A stretch of DNA of 64,000 nucleotides from Actinosynnema sp040640215 (GTDB taxonomy: Bacteria > Actinomycetota > Actinomycetes > Mycobacteriales > Pseudonocardiaceae), in NCBI RefSeq assembly GCF_040640215.1, contig NZ_JBFABG010000005.1, positions 62,001-126,000 on the forward strand, in the 5' to 3' direction. Both the position numbers and the translations under genes were made by a program. Of this stretch, positions 45,518 to 53,876 are shown piece after piece. The number at the start of each line of letters is the position of its first letter. Within the stretch, counting starts at the first letter, position 1. Under the pieces are notes generated by a model. It was given only the letters and a program-made list of their open reading frames with translations, did not search any database and had not been told where the DNA came from.

Positions 45518-46599
45518 ACGTCGTCGCGCGCAGGATGGCCCGGCACGCGCTGACCGTCCCGGGGACCACGCCGGCCGAGGTGGTGCGCGCGATGTGCGGC
45601 GCGCACGCCCAGGTGCTGTCCGCCGCCGAGCTGTCGATCGGGTTGCGCATCCCGGGGATCACCCGCGACGAGGTGCGCGACGCGCTGTGGGTGGACCGGG
45701 CGCTGGTGAAGACCCGGGGGCCGCGCGGCACCGTGCACCTGTTGCCCACCGAGGACCTGCCGATGTGGCTGGGCGCGCTGGAGCCGCTGCTCGACCGCAC
45801 GCCGCTGCTGACCGACGCGCAGGTGGACGAGGTGGTCGCGGCGATCGCGGACGCGGTGCGGCACGCCGAGCTGACCGCCGACGAGCTGACCGCCGAGGTG
45901 GTGGCGCGGACCGGGCCGTGGGCGGGCGAACGCGTGATGGAGGCGTTCCAGGACAGGTGGCCGAGGTGGATGGCGGCGATGGTCCCGGCGACCTTCCGGG
46001 GCGCGATGTGCTTCGCGCCGAACAAGGGGCGCAAGACCGCGTACACGAGCCCTCAGCGGTGGTTGCCGGGCGTCGCGCCCGACCCGGCGGGCCCGGTGCG
46101 GCTGCTGCGCTCCTACCTGCACTCCTACGGCCCGGCGACGCCGGCGCACTACGCGCGCTGGCTGAACGCGCCGCAGCGGTGGGTGAACGAGGTGTTCGCG
46201 CGCGCCGACGTCGAGGACGTGCCCGGCGGGTTCGTGGTGCGCGGGGACGTGCGGTGGCCGGACGAGCCGCCGCGCGGGGTGCTGCTGCTCCCCTACTTCG
46301 ACGCGTTCGTCGTGGGCAGCCACCCCCGTGAGGACCTGTTCCCGGGGCGCGCGTGGCAGCGGGCGCTGGCCCGTGGCCAGGCGGGGAACCACCCGGTGCT
46401 GGTGGTCGACGGCGTGGTGGCCGGGGTGTGGCACCAGAAGCGGTCGGGCCGGCGGATCGCGGTGACCGTGGAGGCGTGGGGCGAGTTCACCGCCGGGCAG
46501 CGGCGCGGGCTGGACGCGGCGGTGGACCGGGTCGGCGAGTTCCTGGGCGGGGTGCCGGAGCTGGTGCTCGGCCCGGTGACGGCGGGCCCGCACGCGTAA
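45514..46599 (+). CDS. HTH_42 superfamily protein, AlkZ-like DNA glycosylase candidate (HAQ motif)
   Basis: A 361-residue HTH_42 protein. Residues 31-33 read H-A-Q in AMCGAHAQVLSAAELSIGLRI, the place of the QxQ catalytic pair of AlkZ; His in the first position occurs in AlkZ-like members. Other landmarks are LVKTRGPRGTVHLLPTEDLPMW, SYLHSYGPATPAHYARWLNA and LLLPYFDAFVVGSHPREDLFP. Such enzymes excise bulky DNA lesions made by genotoxins. Compared with the copy at 18119, the motif and the first 30 residues differ, so the two are not a recent duplication. Start overlaps the stop of an 18-codon ORF. Confidence 0.8.
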   Translation: MNVVARRMARHALTVPGTTPAEVVRAMCGAHAQVLSAAELSIGLRIPGITRDEVRDALWVDRALVKTRGPRGTVHLLPTEDLPMWLGALEPLLDRTPLLTDAQVDEVVAAIADAVRHAELTADELTAEVVARTGPWAGERVMEAFQDRWPRWMAAMVPATFRGAMCFAPNKGRKTAYTSPQRWLPGVAPDPAGPVRLLRSYLHSYGPATPAHYARWLNAPQRWVNEVFARADVEDVPGGFVVRGDVRWPDEPPRGVLLLPYFDAFVVGSHPREDLFPGRAWQRALARGQAGNHPVLVVDGVVAGVWHQKRSGRRIAVTVEAWGEFTAGQRRGLDAAVDRVGEFLGGVPELVLGPVTAGPHA

Positions 46600-46606
46600 C
46601 CGTTGT

Positions 46607-46620
46607 TCTAGTACTAGAGT
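46607..46620 (+). promoter_or_regulatory. PadR promoter/operator
   Basis: TCTAGTACTAGA (46607-46618) is a perfect 12-base palindrome that overlaps the TAGAGT -10 box (46615-46620), which ends 7 nt before the PadR ATG. It is a probable autoregulatory site and predicts a leaderless mRNA. Confidence 0.65.
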
Positions 46621-46627
46621 AGTCGGC

Positions 46628-47158
46628 ATGGTCGCGTTGACACCCGCCGAGCTGACCTTGCTCGGCCTGCTCGTGGAGCAGCCCCGGCACGGCTACGAGT
46701 TGGACGAGGTGATCGCCGGGCGCGGGATGCGGGAGTGGACCGAGATCGGGTTCAGCTCGATCTACTACCTGCTGGGGCGGCTGCGGGACCGAGGGCTGGT
46801 CGCGGAGGTCGGTGCCGCACCCGGCACGGGCCGGCGCAAGGTGTTCGCCGCCACCGACGAGGGTCGTCGGGCCTGCGCGGAGGCCGCCGAGGAGGCGATC
46901 GCCGTGCCGCGCCCGGTGTTCCCGCCGGTGCTGGTCGGCCTGGCGAACCTGCCGGCGGTCCCCCGGGACCGGCTGGGGCCCGCGCTGGAGCGGCGGGCCG
47001 CCGCGCTGGCCGAGCGGGAACGCGAGGTGCGGGCCGCCGCCGGGCGGCCGGCACCGGACTTCGTCCGCGCGATCTTCGACTACTCGCTGGCCCAGCTCGC
47101 CGCCGAGCGGGCGTGGCTGGCGGACTACCGGGCCGCACTGGGAACTGGAGAACGCTGA
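46628..47158 (+). CDS. PadR family transcriptional regulator
   Basis: A 176-residue PadR (Vir_act_alpha_C type) regulator: LTPAELTLLGLLVEQPRHGYELDEVIAGRGMREWTEIGFSSIYYLLGRLRDRGLV, wing GTGRRKVFAATDEG, then a helical C-terminal dimerisation domain. It is the first gene of a two-gene unit with a GyrI-like protein; the stop and start share one base (TGATG). PadR-GyrI pairs are usually ligand-responsive detoxification units. The promoter has a palindrome on its -10 box. Confidence 0.9.
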   Translation: MVALTPAELTLLGLLVEQPRHGYELDEVIAGRGMREWTEIGFSSIYYLLGRLRDRGLVAEVGAAPGTGRRKVFAATDEGRRACAEAAEEAIAVPRPVFPPVLVGLANLPAVPRDRLGPALERRAAALAEREREVRAAAGRPAPDFVRAIFDYSLAQLAAERAWLADYRAALGTGER

Positions 47159-47775
47159 TGCCGCCGTACGACCTCAAGCGCGAGCTCAAGGAGTTCTACG
47201 CGCCGAAGAACACCACGTGGGCGTTGGTCGACGTGCCCGAACAGCGGTTCATCGCGGTGGACGGGAGCGGCAACCCCAACACCGCGCCCGCCTACGTCGC
47301 GGCCGTCGAAGCGCTCTACGCCGTGGCGTACACGCTGAAGTTCGCGGCCAAGCACGACGGCCGGGATTTCGTCGTGGGGCCGCTGGAAGGGTTGTGGTGG
47401 GCCGACGACCCGGCGGCGTTCACGGTGGGGGCGAAGGACTCGTGGCACTGGACCCTGCTCCTCGCCCAGCCCGACTGGATCACGCCGGAGGCGGTCGAGG
47501 AGGCCGCCCGGACGGCGGCGGCGAAGAAGAAGCTGCCCGCGATCGGCGACGTGCGCCGGTTGACGTTGCACGAGGGTCTCAGCGCCCAGACCCTGCACGT
47601 GGGGCCTTACGACGACGAGGCACCGCTGCTGGCCGAGCTGCACGACCGGTTCCTCGCCGCGCACGGCCTGGACTTCGGCGGCGTGCACCACGAGGTGTAC
47701 CTCGGCGATCCGCGTCGGACCGAGCCGGCCAAGCTCAAGACCGTGCTGCGCCAACCCGTGCGATCGTTGGCCTGA
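47158..47775 (+). CDS. GyrI-like small-molecule-binding protein
   Basis: A 205-residue protein of the GyrI-like superfamily: YAPKNTTWALVDVPEQRFIAVDGSGNPNT, VGPLEGLWWADDP, LHVGPYDDEAPLLAELHDRF and HHEVYLGDPRRTEPAKLKTVLRQPV. The G-P-Y-D-x-E and H-x-E-x-Y-L-x-D-P-R boxes are those of the GyrI/SHV2-like fold. Some members hydrolyse cyclopropanoid cytotoxins; the conserved Glu and Tyr here permit that function. It is co-transcribed with the PadR gene. Confidence 0.88.
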   Translation: MPPYDLKRELKEFYAPKNTTWALVDVPEQRFIAVDGSGNPNTAPAYVAAVEALYAVAYTLKFAAKHDGRDFVVGPLEGLWWADDPAAFTVGAKDSWHWTLLLAQPDWITPEAVEEAARTAAAKKKLPAIGDVRRLTLHEGLSAQTLHVGPYDDEAPLLAELHDRFLAAHGLDFGGVHHEVYLGDPRRTEPAKLKTVLRQPVRSLA

Positions 47776-47800
47776 CCAACGAGTAGCTAGACTGCGGGGC

Positions 47801-48241
47801 ATGGACTCCAAGGGGGCACCCGCGCGGTTGCGCGGCACGCCGAGCTGGTTGCTGGGCCAGACGGCGCTGCTGGCGCAGCGGCTGGTGGCGGACCGGCTCG
47901 GCGCGGAGGGCGCGCGCCGCCACCACTACGCGCTGCTGGCCGCGCTGGAGGAGTTCGGGCCGGCCAGCCAGGCCGAGCTGGGCCGGCGCGGCGGCGTGGA
48001 CCGCAGCGACGTGGTGGCCACGGTCAACGCGCTGTCCGATCGCGGGTTCGTGGAGCGCTCGCCCGACCCGGGCGACCGGCGGCGCAACGTCGTCACGCTG
48101 ACCCGGGCGGGCGGCGAGCACCTGCGGCACCTGACCGGCGTGCTGGCCGGTGCGCAGGAGACCCTGCTGGCCCCGCTGTCGGACGCGGAACGTCAGGACC
48201 TCGTGCGGATGCTGACCTCGGTGCTGGAGCACCACTCGTGA
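47801..48241 (+). CDS. MarR family transcriptional regulator
   Basis: A 146-residue MarR protein: HYALLAALEEFGPASQAELGRRGGVDRSDVVATVNALSDRGFVERSPDPGDRRRNVVTLTRAGGEHL (HTH and wing with the D-x-R-x3-V-x-L-T signature). A TAGACT box (47788-47793) ends 7 nt before the ATG; the TAGCTA palindrome overlapping it is a likely operator. The stop overlaps the GTG of the oxidoreductase gene (GTGA), so that enzyme is the probable target. Confidence 0.9.
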   Translation: MDSKGAPARLRGTPSWLLGQTALLAQRLVADRLGAEGARRHHYALLAALEEFGPASQAELGRRGGVDRSDVVATVNALSDRGFVERSPDPGDRRRNVVTLTRAGGEHLRHLTGVLAGAQETLLAPLSDAERQDLVRMLTSVLEHHS

Positions 48242-49281
48242 CCCGGCCGGGCGTGATGCGCGCGGTCGTGCTCAGCGGGCCGGGCCCGGTGGAGAACCTG
48301 TCCGTGGTCGAGCTCCCGGTGCCCGAGCCGCCGGCCGGGTGGGTGCGGATCGAGGTCGGCGCGTTCGGCCTCAACCGGTCCGAGCTGCACACCCGGCTCG
48401 GCCTCGCCGGGGGCGTGGTGTTCCCCCGGGTGCCCGGCATCGAGGCCGTCGGCGTGGTGGACAGCGACTGCGACCTGCCGCGCGGACAGCGGGTGGCGGC
48501 GATGATGGGCGGCATGGGCCGGGTGTTCGACGGCGGGTACGCCGAGTACGCGGTGGTGCCGCGCGAGGTGCTGATCCCGTTCCGGTCGGACCTGCCCTGG
48601 GACGTGCTGGGCGCGGTGCCGGAGACCGTGCAGACCGCGTACGGCTCGCTGACCACGGGCCTGGACCTCCAGGCCGGGCAGCGGCTGCTGATCCGGGGCG
48701 GCACGTCGGCGCTCGGGTTCGCCGCCACGACGCTGGCCCGGGACATCGGCGCGACGGTGCTGGCCACGACCCGCAGCGGGCTCCGGCTCGACGTGCTGCG
48801 CGCGCACGGCGTCGAGCACCCGCTGGTGGACGACGGCGAGGTCGCGCGGCAGGTGCGGCAGCTCTACCCGGGCGGGGTGGACGCGGCGCTGGAACTGGTC
48901 GGCACGCCGACCCTGCCCGACACGCTGGCCGCCACGCGCGTGCACGGCACGGTGTGCTTCACCGGCACGCTGTCCGACGAGTGGACCGTGCCCGGGTTCT
49001 CCCCCATCGGGTACCTGCCCAAGGGCGTGCGGCTGACCGCGTACCGCGGGGAGAGCGCGGACCTGCCGGCCGAGGTGTTGCAGCGCTACCTGGACCGGCT
49101 GGCCTCCGGCGAGATCTCGCCCGGCCCGATCACCGCCTACCCGATGGCGGACATCCGGCGCGCGCACGACGACCTGGAGCACAACCGCCGGGTCGGCAAG
49201 CTCGTCGGGCTCCCCCGGGCGCATCCCGCCGGCGGCGGTCCGGCCGGCGGCGATCCGGGGGACCGTCCCCGGCGGGGGTGA
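48238..49281 (+). CDS. zinc-type/quinone oxidoreductase (MDR superfamily)
   Basis: A 347-residue medium-chain dehydrogenase/reductase. GVMRAVVLSGPGPVENLSVVELPVPEP opens the GroES domain; there is no catalytic zinc triad, which suggests the quinone-reductase branch. The NADP loop is RLLIRGGTSALGFAATTLARDIGATVLATTRS, followed by GVDAALELVGTP. The last 20 residues are Pro/Gly-rich and look like a read-through extension. It is coupled by GTGA overlap to a MarR regulator, a layout typical of quinone/electrophile response genes. Confidence 0.88.
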   Translation: MTRPGVMRAVVLSGPGPVENLSVVELPVPEPPAGWVRIEVGAFGLNRSELHTRLGLAGGVVFPRVPGIEAVGVVDSDCDLPRGQRVAAMMGGMGRVFDGGYAEYAVVPREVLIPFRSDLPWDVLGAVPETVQTAYGSLTTGLDLQAGQRLLIRGGTSALGFAATTLARDIGATVLATTRSGLRLDVLRAHGVEHPLVDDGEVARQVRQLYPGGVDAALELVGTPTLPDTLAATRVHGTVCFTGTLSDEWTVPGFSPIGYLPKGVRLTAYRGESADLPAEVLQRYLDRLASGEISPGPITAYPMADIRRAHDDLEHNRRVGKLVGLPRAHPAGGGPAGGDPGDRPRRG

Positions 49282-49293
49282 GGCGACCCCACC

Positions 49294-49323
49294 CGGCGGG
49301 GCTCACACCAGCCGTCCCCGCCG
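49294..49323. terminator. weak hairpin after the oxidoreductase gene
   Basis: CGGCGGGG and its complement CCCCGCCG enclose 14 bases, just past the oxidoreductase stop and before the convergent threonine aldolase gene. The arms are short, so this is a tentative terminator. Confidence 0.4.
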
Positions 49324-49442
49324 TGGTGCCGGGCCGGGTGGTCGCGGTGGTCGTGGTCGACGGGCCGGTGGCCGGGCCGGGCCCTGCGGGCGCGCCGTCG
49401 CCGGGCTCACGCCACCGCTCCCCCGGCACGGCCGTCGCGCGC

Positions 49443-50486
49443 TCAGCGCAGCCGGCGGATCAGCTCCGCCACTTCCGCCGGGGTGAACTCCACCGCCGTC
49501 ACCCCGACGCTGAACTCCAGCGCGCACCAGCCGGGCACGCCGGTGTCCCGGGGGTGGGTCGGCAGCTCGATCCCGGTGTCCGCCAACAGCGTGCGCGCCG
49601 CCGCCGAGGCGACCTGCGCGGAGACCGGGAGCAGGACGTGGAACAGCGACGACTGCGGCACCTCGGGGCGGGTGCGGGCGTAGCCGTCGGCGTTGATCGC
49701 GGCGGCGATGGCGCGGGCGTGGTCGAGGAACTCGGCCATCCTCGGCAGGAGCTCGTCGAGGCCGACCAGCGCGGCCAGCGCTTCGGGCCAGGCGTCGGAC
49801 AGGCTGCCGCCGAGCCGGGTGCGCCACAGCCGGGCTTCGGCGATGACCTCCGCCTCCCCGGCGAGGACGGCTCCGCGCACGCCTTCGAGTCCCTTGTAGA
49901 GGGAGACGTAGACGGTGTCGAAGAGACCGGCGATCTCGGCGAGCGGGCGGCCGTAGAACGGTTGCGACTCCCACAGCCGCGCGCCGTCGAGGTGGGTGGC
50001 CGCGCCGTGCTCGTGGGCCCAGCCGGTGTGCGCGACCAGCTCGTCCCAGGCGGGCAGCAGGCCGCCGAGGTCGCGTTGCGGGAGTTCGAGCAGCAGCGCG
50101 GCGAGCGGTTCGCCGATCTGCCGCAGGTCGTCGAGGGTGATCGGCCGGTGGTGGTCGCCGACCGGGCGGTGCACCAGGTGGTGCACGGCGGCGAAACCCT
50201 GTTCCTCCCACTTCGCGAGGTGGCTGTGCGGGTGGGCGGCGAACGTGCGGCGGTTGCGGCGGTCGGCGTGCACCCGCAGCGCGGTCTGCTGCGCCATCGT
50301 CCCGCTCGGGAAGTACAGGGCGGCGGGCTTGCCGAGCAGCCCGGCGATCCGCTCCTCCAGTTCGGCGACCGGCTCGGTGAGCTCCGTGCCGGGCGGCACC
50401 CGGTCGAGCATCCGGCGCAGCACCGCGTGCGGGTCGCGGCGCACCGAGGAGTGCAGGACGAGGGAACGACGGATCTCGGGGGCCAT
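49443..50486 (-). CDS. threonine aldolase-type PLP lyase (beta-eliminating lyase family)
   Basis: A 347-residue fold-type I PLP enzyme. PLP-ring contacts are in FPSGTMAQQTALRVHADRR (S-G-T-M) and ATHLDGARLWES (Asp of the H-x-D-G-A-R motif). The aldimine Lys is in VYVSLYKGLEGVRGAVLAGE, as in low-specificity L-threonine aldolases (S-x-x-K-G-L). It would cleave threonine or related beta-hydroxy-amino acids to glycine and an aldehyde. Convergent with the oxidoreductase; no operon partner. Start ATG without a strong ribosome-binding site. Confidence 0.87.
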   Translation of the reverse strand: MAPEIRRSLVLHSSVRRDPHAVLRRMLDRVPPGTELTEPVAELEERIAGLLGKPAALYFPSGTMAQQTALRVHADRRNRRTFAAHPHSHLAKWEEQGFAAVHHLVHRPVGDHHRPITLDDLRQIGEPLAALLLELPQRDLGGLLPAWDELVAHTGWAHEHGAATHLDGARLWESQPFYGRPLAEIAGLFDTVYVSLYKGLEGVRGAVLAGEAEVIAEARLWRTRLGGSLSDAWPEALAALVGLDELLPRMAEFLDHARAIAAAINADGYARTRPEVPQSSLFHVLLPVSAQVASAAARTLLADTGIELPTHPRDTGVPGWCALEFSVGVTAVEFTPAEVAELIRRLR

Positions 50487-50598
50487 GGGCCGGAGTCTCG
50501 CCCGGTGGCGGTGCGCCCGGCAACGGGTTTCCGGTCACGTGCGTCCAATGATTGGGATTTCCTGTCCATCTTCCGGGAGCGGTGTCGATACTGGGGTC

Positions 50599-51183
50599 AT
50601 GGGGAAGGTCTACGAGCGGATCGACGGTCGGTTGCGGGCGTTCATCGAGGCGCAACCGGTGTTCTTCACGGCGAGCGCGCCCCTGGCGGCGGACGGGCAC
50701 GTGAACGTCTCGCCCAAGGGTCGCGCCGGGTCGCTGCGGGTGCTCGACGACCAGCGGGTGGCCTACCTCGACTTCGGCGGCAGCCACGCCGAGACGATCG
50801 CGCACCTGAGGGAGAACGGCCGCGTCACGCTGATGTGGTGCGCCTTCGACGGGCCGCCGAAGATCGTGCGGGTGCACGGCACCGGTGAGCCGGTGTTCCG
50901 CGACGACCCCCGGTTCGCCGACCTGGTGTCCGGCTTCGGCGACGCGGACGGCCCGGGGCTGCGCGCGGTCGTGGTGGTGACGGCGAAGCTGATCAGCGAC
51001 ACGTGCGGGTACGCGGTGCCGTTCATGGACTACCGGGAGGAGCGGACCTTGCACGCGGACTACTTCGGCCGGAAGTCGGAGGGGGAATTCGCCGAGTACT
51101 GCGAGAAGAAGGACCACAACCAGGAGAGCATCGACGGCCTGCCCGCCCTGCCCCTCCCCCTGCCCCGGCGTCCTCGCGGCTGA
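50599..51183 (+). CDS. pyridoxamine 5'-phosphate oxidase family protein
   Basis: A 194-residue split-barrel flavoprotein-like protein: RLRAFIEAQPVFFTASAPLAADGHVNVSPKG, AYLDFGGSHAETIAHLRENGRVTLMWCAF and KIVRVHGTGEPVFR. The S-P-K-G and G-S-x-x-E-T...N-G-R-x-x-x-x-W boxes match the family that binds FMN, F420 or heme. It ends in a Pro/Leu-rich tail. ATG, with GATACT 6 nt before it as a possible -10 box. Role unknown; pyridoxal biosynthesis is unlikely for this subfamily. Confidence 0.85.
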   Translation: MGKVYERIDGRLRAFIEAQPVFFTASAPLAADGHVNVSPKGRAGSLRVLDDQRVAYLDFGGSHAETIAHLRENGRVTLMWCAFDGPPKIVRVHGTGEPVFRDDPRFADLVSGFGDADGPGLRAVVVVTAKLISDTCGYAVPFMDYREERTLHADYFGRKSEGEFAEYCEKKDHNQESIDGLPALPLPLPRRPRG

Positions 51184-51213
51184 CCCGGGGGCGCGGTCTG
51201 CAATCCTGGGCGG

Positions 51214-51714
51214 GTGACGCAGTTCGTGTTCTTCTGGGGCCACACGCCGCGCGCGGCCGACACCGTGGGCAAGGAGTGCCTGAGCCAGTGGTGGGAGGGC
51301 GACTTCGCGGTGGACGGCCGGACCTACCGCACCGCCGAGCACTTCATGATGGCGGCCAAGGCGGACCTGTTCGGTGACGCCGAGGCGGCCGGGCGGGTGG
51401 TGGCCGCGCGCACGCCGGGCGAGGCCAAGGCCCTCGGGCGGCAGGTCCGGGGCTTCGACGCGGAGACCTGGGCCGCGCACCGGCTCGACGTCGTCGTGCG
51501 CGGGAACCTGGCCAAGTTCGCCGCGCACGACGCCGCCCGGACCTTCCTGCTGGGCACCGGCGACCGGGTGCTGGTGGAGGCGAGCCCGACGGACCGGGTG
51601 TGGGGCATCGGGCTCGCCGCCGACGACCCCCGGGCCACCGACCCGCACGCCTGGCTCGGGCTGAACCTGCTGGGCGAGGCGCTGATGGAGGTGCGCCGCC
51701 GGCTCGCCGGGTGA
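51214..51714 (+). CDS. NADAR domain protein (ADP-ribosylguanine glycosidase family)
   Basis: A 166-residue NADAR/YbiA-like protein: FVFFWGHTPRAADTVGKECLSQWWEGDFAVDGRTYRTAEHFMMAAKADLFGD, VVRGNLAKFAAHDAARTFLLGTGDRVLVEASPTDRVWGIGLAADDP and LGLNLLGEALMEVRRRL. The E-H-x-M-M-x-x-K and D-x-x-W-G-I-G-L motifs are intact. NADAR members remove ADP-ribose from guanine in nucleic acids, or reverse bacterial toxins or phage-linked modification. No DarT-like gene is nearby. It begins about 30 bases after the PNPOx-type gene. Confidence 0.88.
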   Translation: MTQFVFFWGHTPRAADTVGKECLSQWWEGDFAVDGRTYRTAEHFMMAAKADLFGDAEAAGRVVAARTPGEAKALGRQVRGFDAETWAAHRLDVVVRGNLAKFAAHDAARTFLLGTGDRVLVEASPTDRVWGIGLAADDPRATDPHAWLGLNLLGEALMEVRRRLAG

Positions 51715-51737
51715 GCGCGCGGCGGGTCCGGGCGGCC

Positions 51738-52469
51738 TCAGGGCACGACGCGGTAGTGCGTGGTGAGCCGCCCGTCGGCCAGGACGTGGAACGCCAGCGC
51801 GGGCGGCAGGTCGCGGTCCATGACCCGGTCGGACTCCCACGGCAGCGACAGGGTCGACACGACACCGGGCGCGACCAGCACCGGGCGGCCCGCGAAGGTG
51901 GTGGCCGCGCCGGTGTGGGCGTGACCGCACAGCACGGCCACCGCGTTGCCGTGCCGGGTCAGCACCTCGGCCAGCCGGTCGGCTTCGGTGAGCCGGATCC
52001 GGTCGAGGGTGGGCTCGTGCAGCGCGACCGGCGGGTGGTGCAGGCACACCACCGTGGGCGCGCCCTCGGCCAGCACGGTCTCCAGCCAGGCCAGCGTCGT
52101 CTCGTCGAGCAGTCCGTCCGCACGACCCGGGATGCTCGAATCGCACAGCGCGAACACCACCTCGCCCACCCGCGCCACCTGGTTGACCGGACCGTCGTCG
52201 GGCTCCTGGCCGAGCAGGGCTTCCCGGAAGTTTCCGCGCGCGTCGTGGTTGCCCGGGAGCAGCAGCACGGGGACCTTCGTGGACACCAGGTGTGCGCGGG
52301 CCAGTTCGTACTCGGAGGTGAGGCCGTGGTCGGCGATGTCGCCGGTGACCAGGATCGCGTCCAGCGGTCCGGGCAGCGCGTCGAGGTAGTCCACGACCCG
52401 GCGGGCCCGCTCGGTGGCGCGCGGGTCGCCGTCGAAGTGGGTGTCGCTGAGGTGGGCGATGACCATCAT
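51738..52469 (-). CDS. metallophosphoesterase (calcineurin-like, CpdA/GpdQ-type)
   Basis: A 243-residue dinuclear metal phosphoesterase. Motifs in order: VIAHLSDTHFDGDP (D-x-H), ILVTGDIADHG (G-D-x-x-x-x-G), VLLLPGNHDARGNF (G-N-H-D), VVCLHHPPVALHEP and VLCGHAHTGAATTF (G-H-x-H). This is the classical class III cyclic phosphodiesterase pattern, so cAMP or phosphodiester hydrolysis in the cytosol is likely. ATG with a TACGCT box (minus strand, 52477-52482) ending 7 nt before it, a leaderless candidate. It is divergent from the pknG operon. Confidence 0.9.
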   Translation of the reverse strand: MMVIAHLSDTHFDGDPRATERARRVVDYLDALPGPLDAILVTGDIADHGLTSEYELARAHLVSTKVPVLLLPGNHDARGNFREALLGQEPDDGPVNQVARVGEVVFALCDSSIPGRADGLLDETTLAWLETVLAEGAPTVVCLHHPPVALHEPTLDRIRLTEADRLAEVLTRHGNAVAVLCGHAHTGAATTFAGRPVLVAPGVVSTLSLPWESDRVMDRDLPPALAFHVLADGRLTTHYRVVP

Positions 52470-52598
52470 GGCGTCGAGCGTAGGTACGCGCCCGACCGGA
52501 CGCGGCGGGACTCGCGCGAACGGCACCACCGCGCCCCTCCGACGATCTACGCTGACGGGGCGGCGAGTGGTGCCGATCACTCCGGAGAGGGGGCGGTC

Positions 52599-53876
52599 GT
52601 GCTGGCCGAAACGCAGCGCAACCGGGGAGCCGTGGGCCGGGTCACCGGGCTCGCCCGCAGCACGCCGGGCCGGTTGAGCCTGCTCGCGCTGCTGCTGATC
52701 GCGGCATCGCTGCTGGTCGGGGCGTTGACGGCGGTATCGGTGCAGCGCCGCTCGGACGCGCTGGAGGCGTTGGCGGACCGCAGCGAACCGCTCGCCTACG
52801 CCGCCCAGGAGGTCTACCGGTCCATGGCGGACGCGGACGCGACGGCGGCCAGCGCGTTCCTCTCCGGCGGCGTCGAGTCCCCGGGGCTGCGCGGGCGGTA
52901 CGAGGCGGACGTGGCCAAGGCCGCCGCCGCGCTGTCCACCGCGACCGGCGAGATCACCCGCTCCCCCGAGCTCGCCGGGCCGCTGTCCACGCTGTCGGGT
53001 CAGCTCCCGGTGTACACGGGGCTGGTGGAGACCGCGCGGACGCACAACCGGCAGGGCAACCCGGTCGGCGCGGCCTACCTGCGCGAAGCCTCGCACCTGA
53101 TGCGGTCGGCGCTGCTGCCCGCCGCGCAGGAGCTCTACCGGGCCGAGACCGGCAACGTGCTGCGCGACCTGTCCGGCGCGGGCACGTGGCCCTGGTCGGA
53201 GTTCCTGCTGGGCGCGGCGCTGATCGCGGCGCTGGTGCTCGCGCAGCGGTACCTGACCCGCAAGACGAACCGGGTCTTCAACGTGGGGTTGGTGGCGGCC
53301 ACGGCGGCGTGCGCGGTGTCGTTGCTGTGGGTGGTCGTCGCGTCGTCGATCGTGGTCGCGCGGGCGTCCACGAGCGAGGACGACGCCAAGGTGACCGACA
53401 TCGTCGCGCGGGCCCGGATCGCGACCCTGACCGCGCGCGGCGACGAGACGCTGACGCTGGTGGCGCGCGGCAGCGGCAAGGTCTACGAGGACCGGTTCGC
53501 CCAAGCCTCGCAGGAGCTCGACCGGCTGCTGGGCGAGGCCGCCGGGTCGGACGCGCCCCCGGTCGTGGCGGCGGCGACGACCCACCTCGGGCAGTGGCAG
53601 CAGGCCCACGCGCGGGTCCGCCAGGCCGACGACAGCGGGGACTTCACCGGCGCGGTGGAGTTGGCGCTGGGCGGTGGTGAGGCCGCCGTCGCGTTCGACG
53701 CGTTGGAGAAAGAACTGGTGGAGGCGCTGGACCGGTCTCGCGGCGAGCTGACGGACACCATCGCGGGAGCGCGTGGCGCGCTGTCGGGGGCGGTGCCGGC
53801 GGTGGTGCTGCTGGCGCTGATCGCGGCGGTGGCGTCCACGGCGGGGCTGTGGCAGCGGCTGAAGGAGTACCGGTGA
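52599..53876 (+). CDS. glnX: GlnX-type membrane sensor of the PknG pathway
   Basis: A 425-residue membrane protein with a GlnX layout: a first helix (RLSLLALLLIAASLLVGALTAV), an extracytoplasmic helical domain, two middle helices (FLLGAALIAALVLAQRYL, NVGLVAATAACAVSLLWVVVASSIV), a second extracytoplasmic domain and a C-terminal helix (AVPAVVLLALIAAVASTAGLW). GRVTGLARSTPGRLSLLA is the typical start. In mycobacteria GlnX works with GlnH and PknG in amino-acid sensing. GTG start with GGAGAGGGGG upstream; its stop overlaps the glnH start (GTGA). First gene of a seven-gene operon. Confidence 0.85.
   Translation: MLAETQRNRGAVGRVTGLARSTPGRLSLLALLLIAASLLVGALTAVSVQRRSDALEALADRSEPLAYAAQEVYRSMADADATAASAFLSGGVESPGLRGRYEADVAKAAAALSTATGEITRSPELAGPLSTLSGQLPVYTGLVETARTHNRQGNPVGAAYLREASHLMRSALLPAAQELYRAETGNVLRDLSGAGTWPWSEFLLGAALIAALVLAQRYLTRKTNRVFNVGLVAATAACAVSLLWVVVASSIVVARASTSEDDAKVTDIVARARIATLTARGDETLTLVARGSGKVYEDRFAQASQELDRLLGEAAGSDAPPVVAAATTHLGQWQQAHARVRQADDSGDFTGAVELALGGGEAAVAFDALEKELVEALDRSRGELTDTIAGARGALSGAVPAVVLLALIAAVASTAGLWQRLKEYR

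Noticed and set aside
18119..46599. A polyketide or NRPS gene cluster explaining the glycosylases and flavin enzymes
   Set aside because: No ketosynthase, adenylation or terpene cyclase motifs anywhere in the window; the flavin enzymes pair with single regulators.
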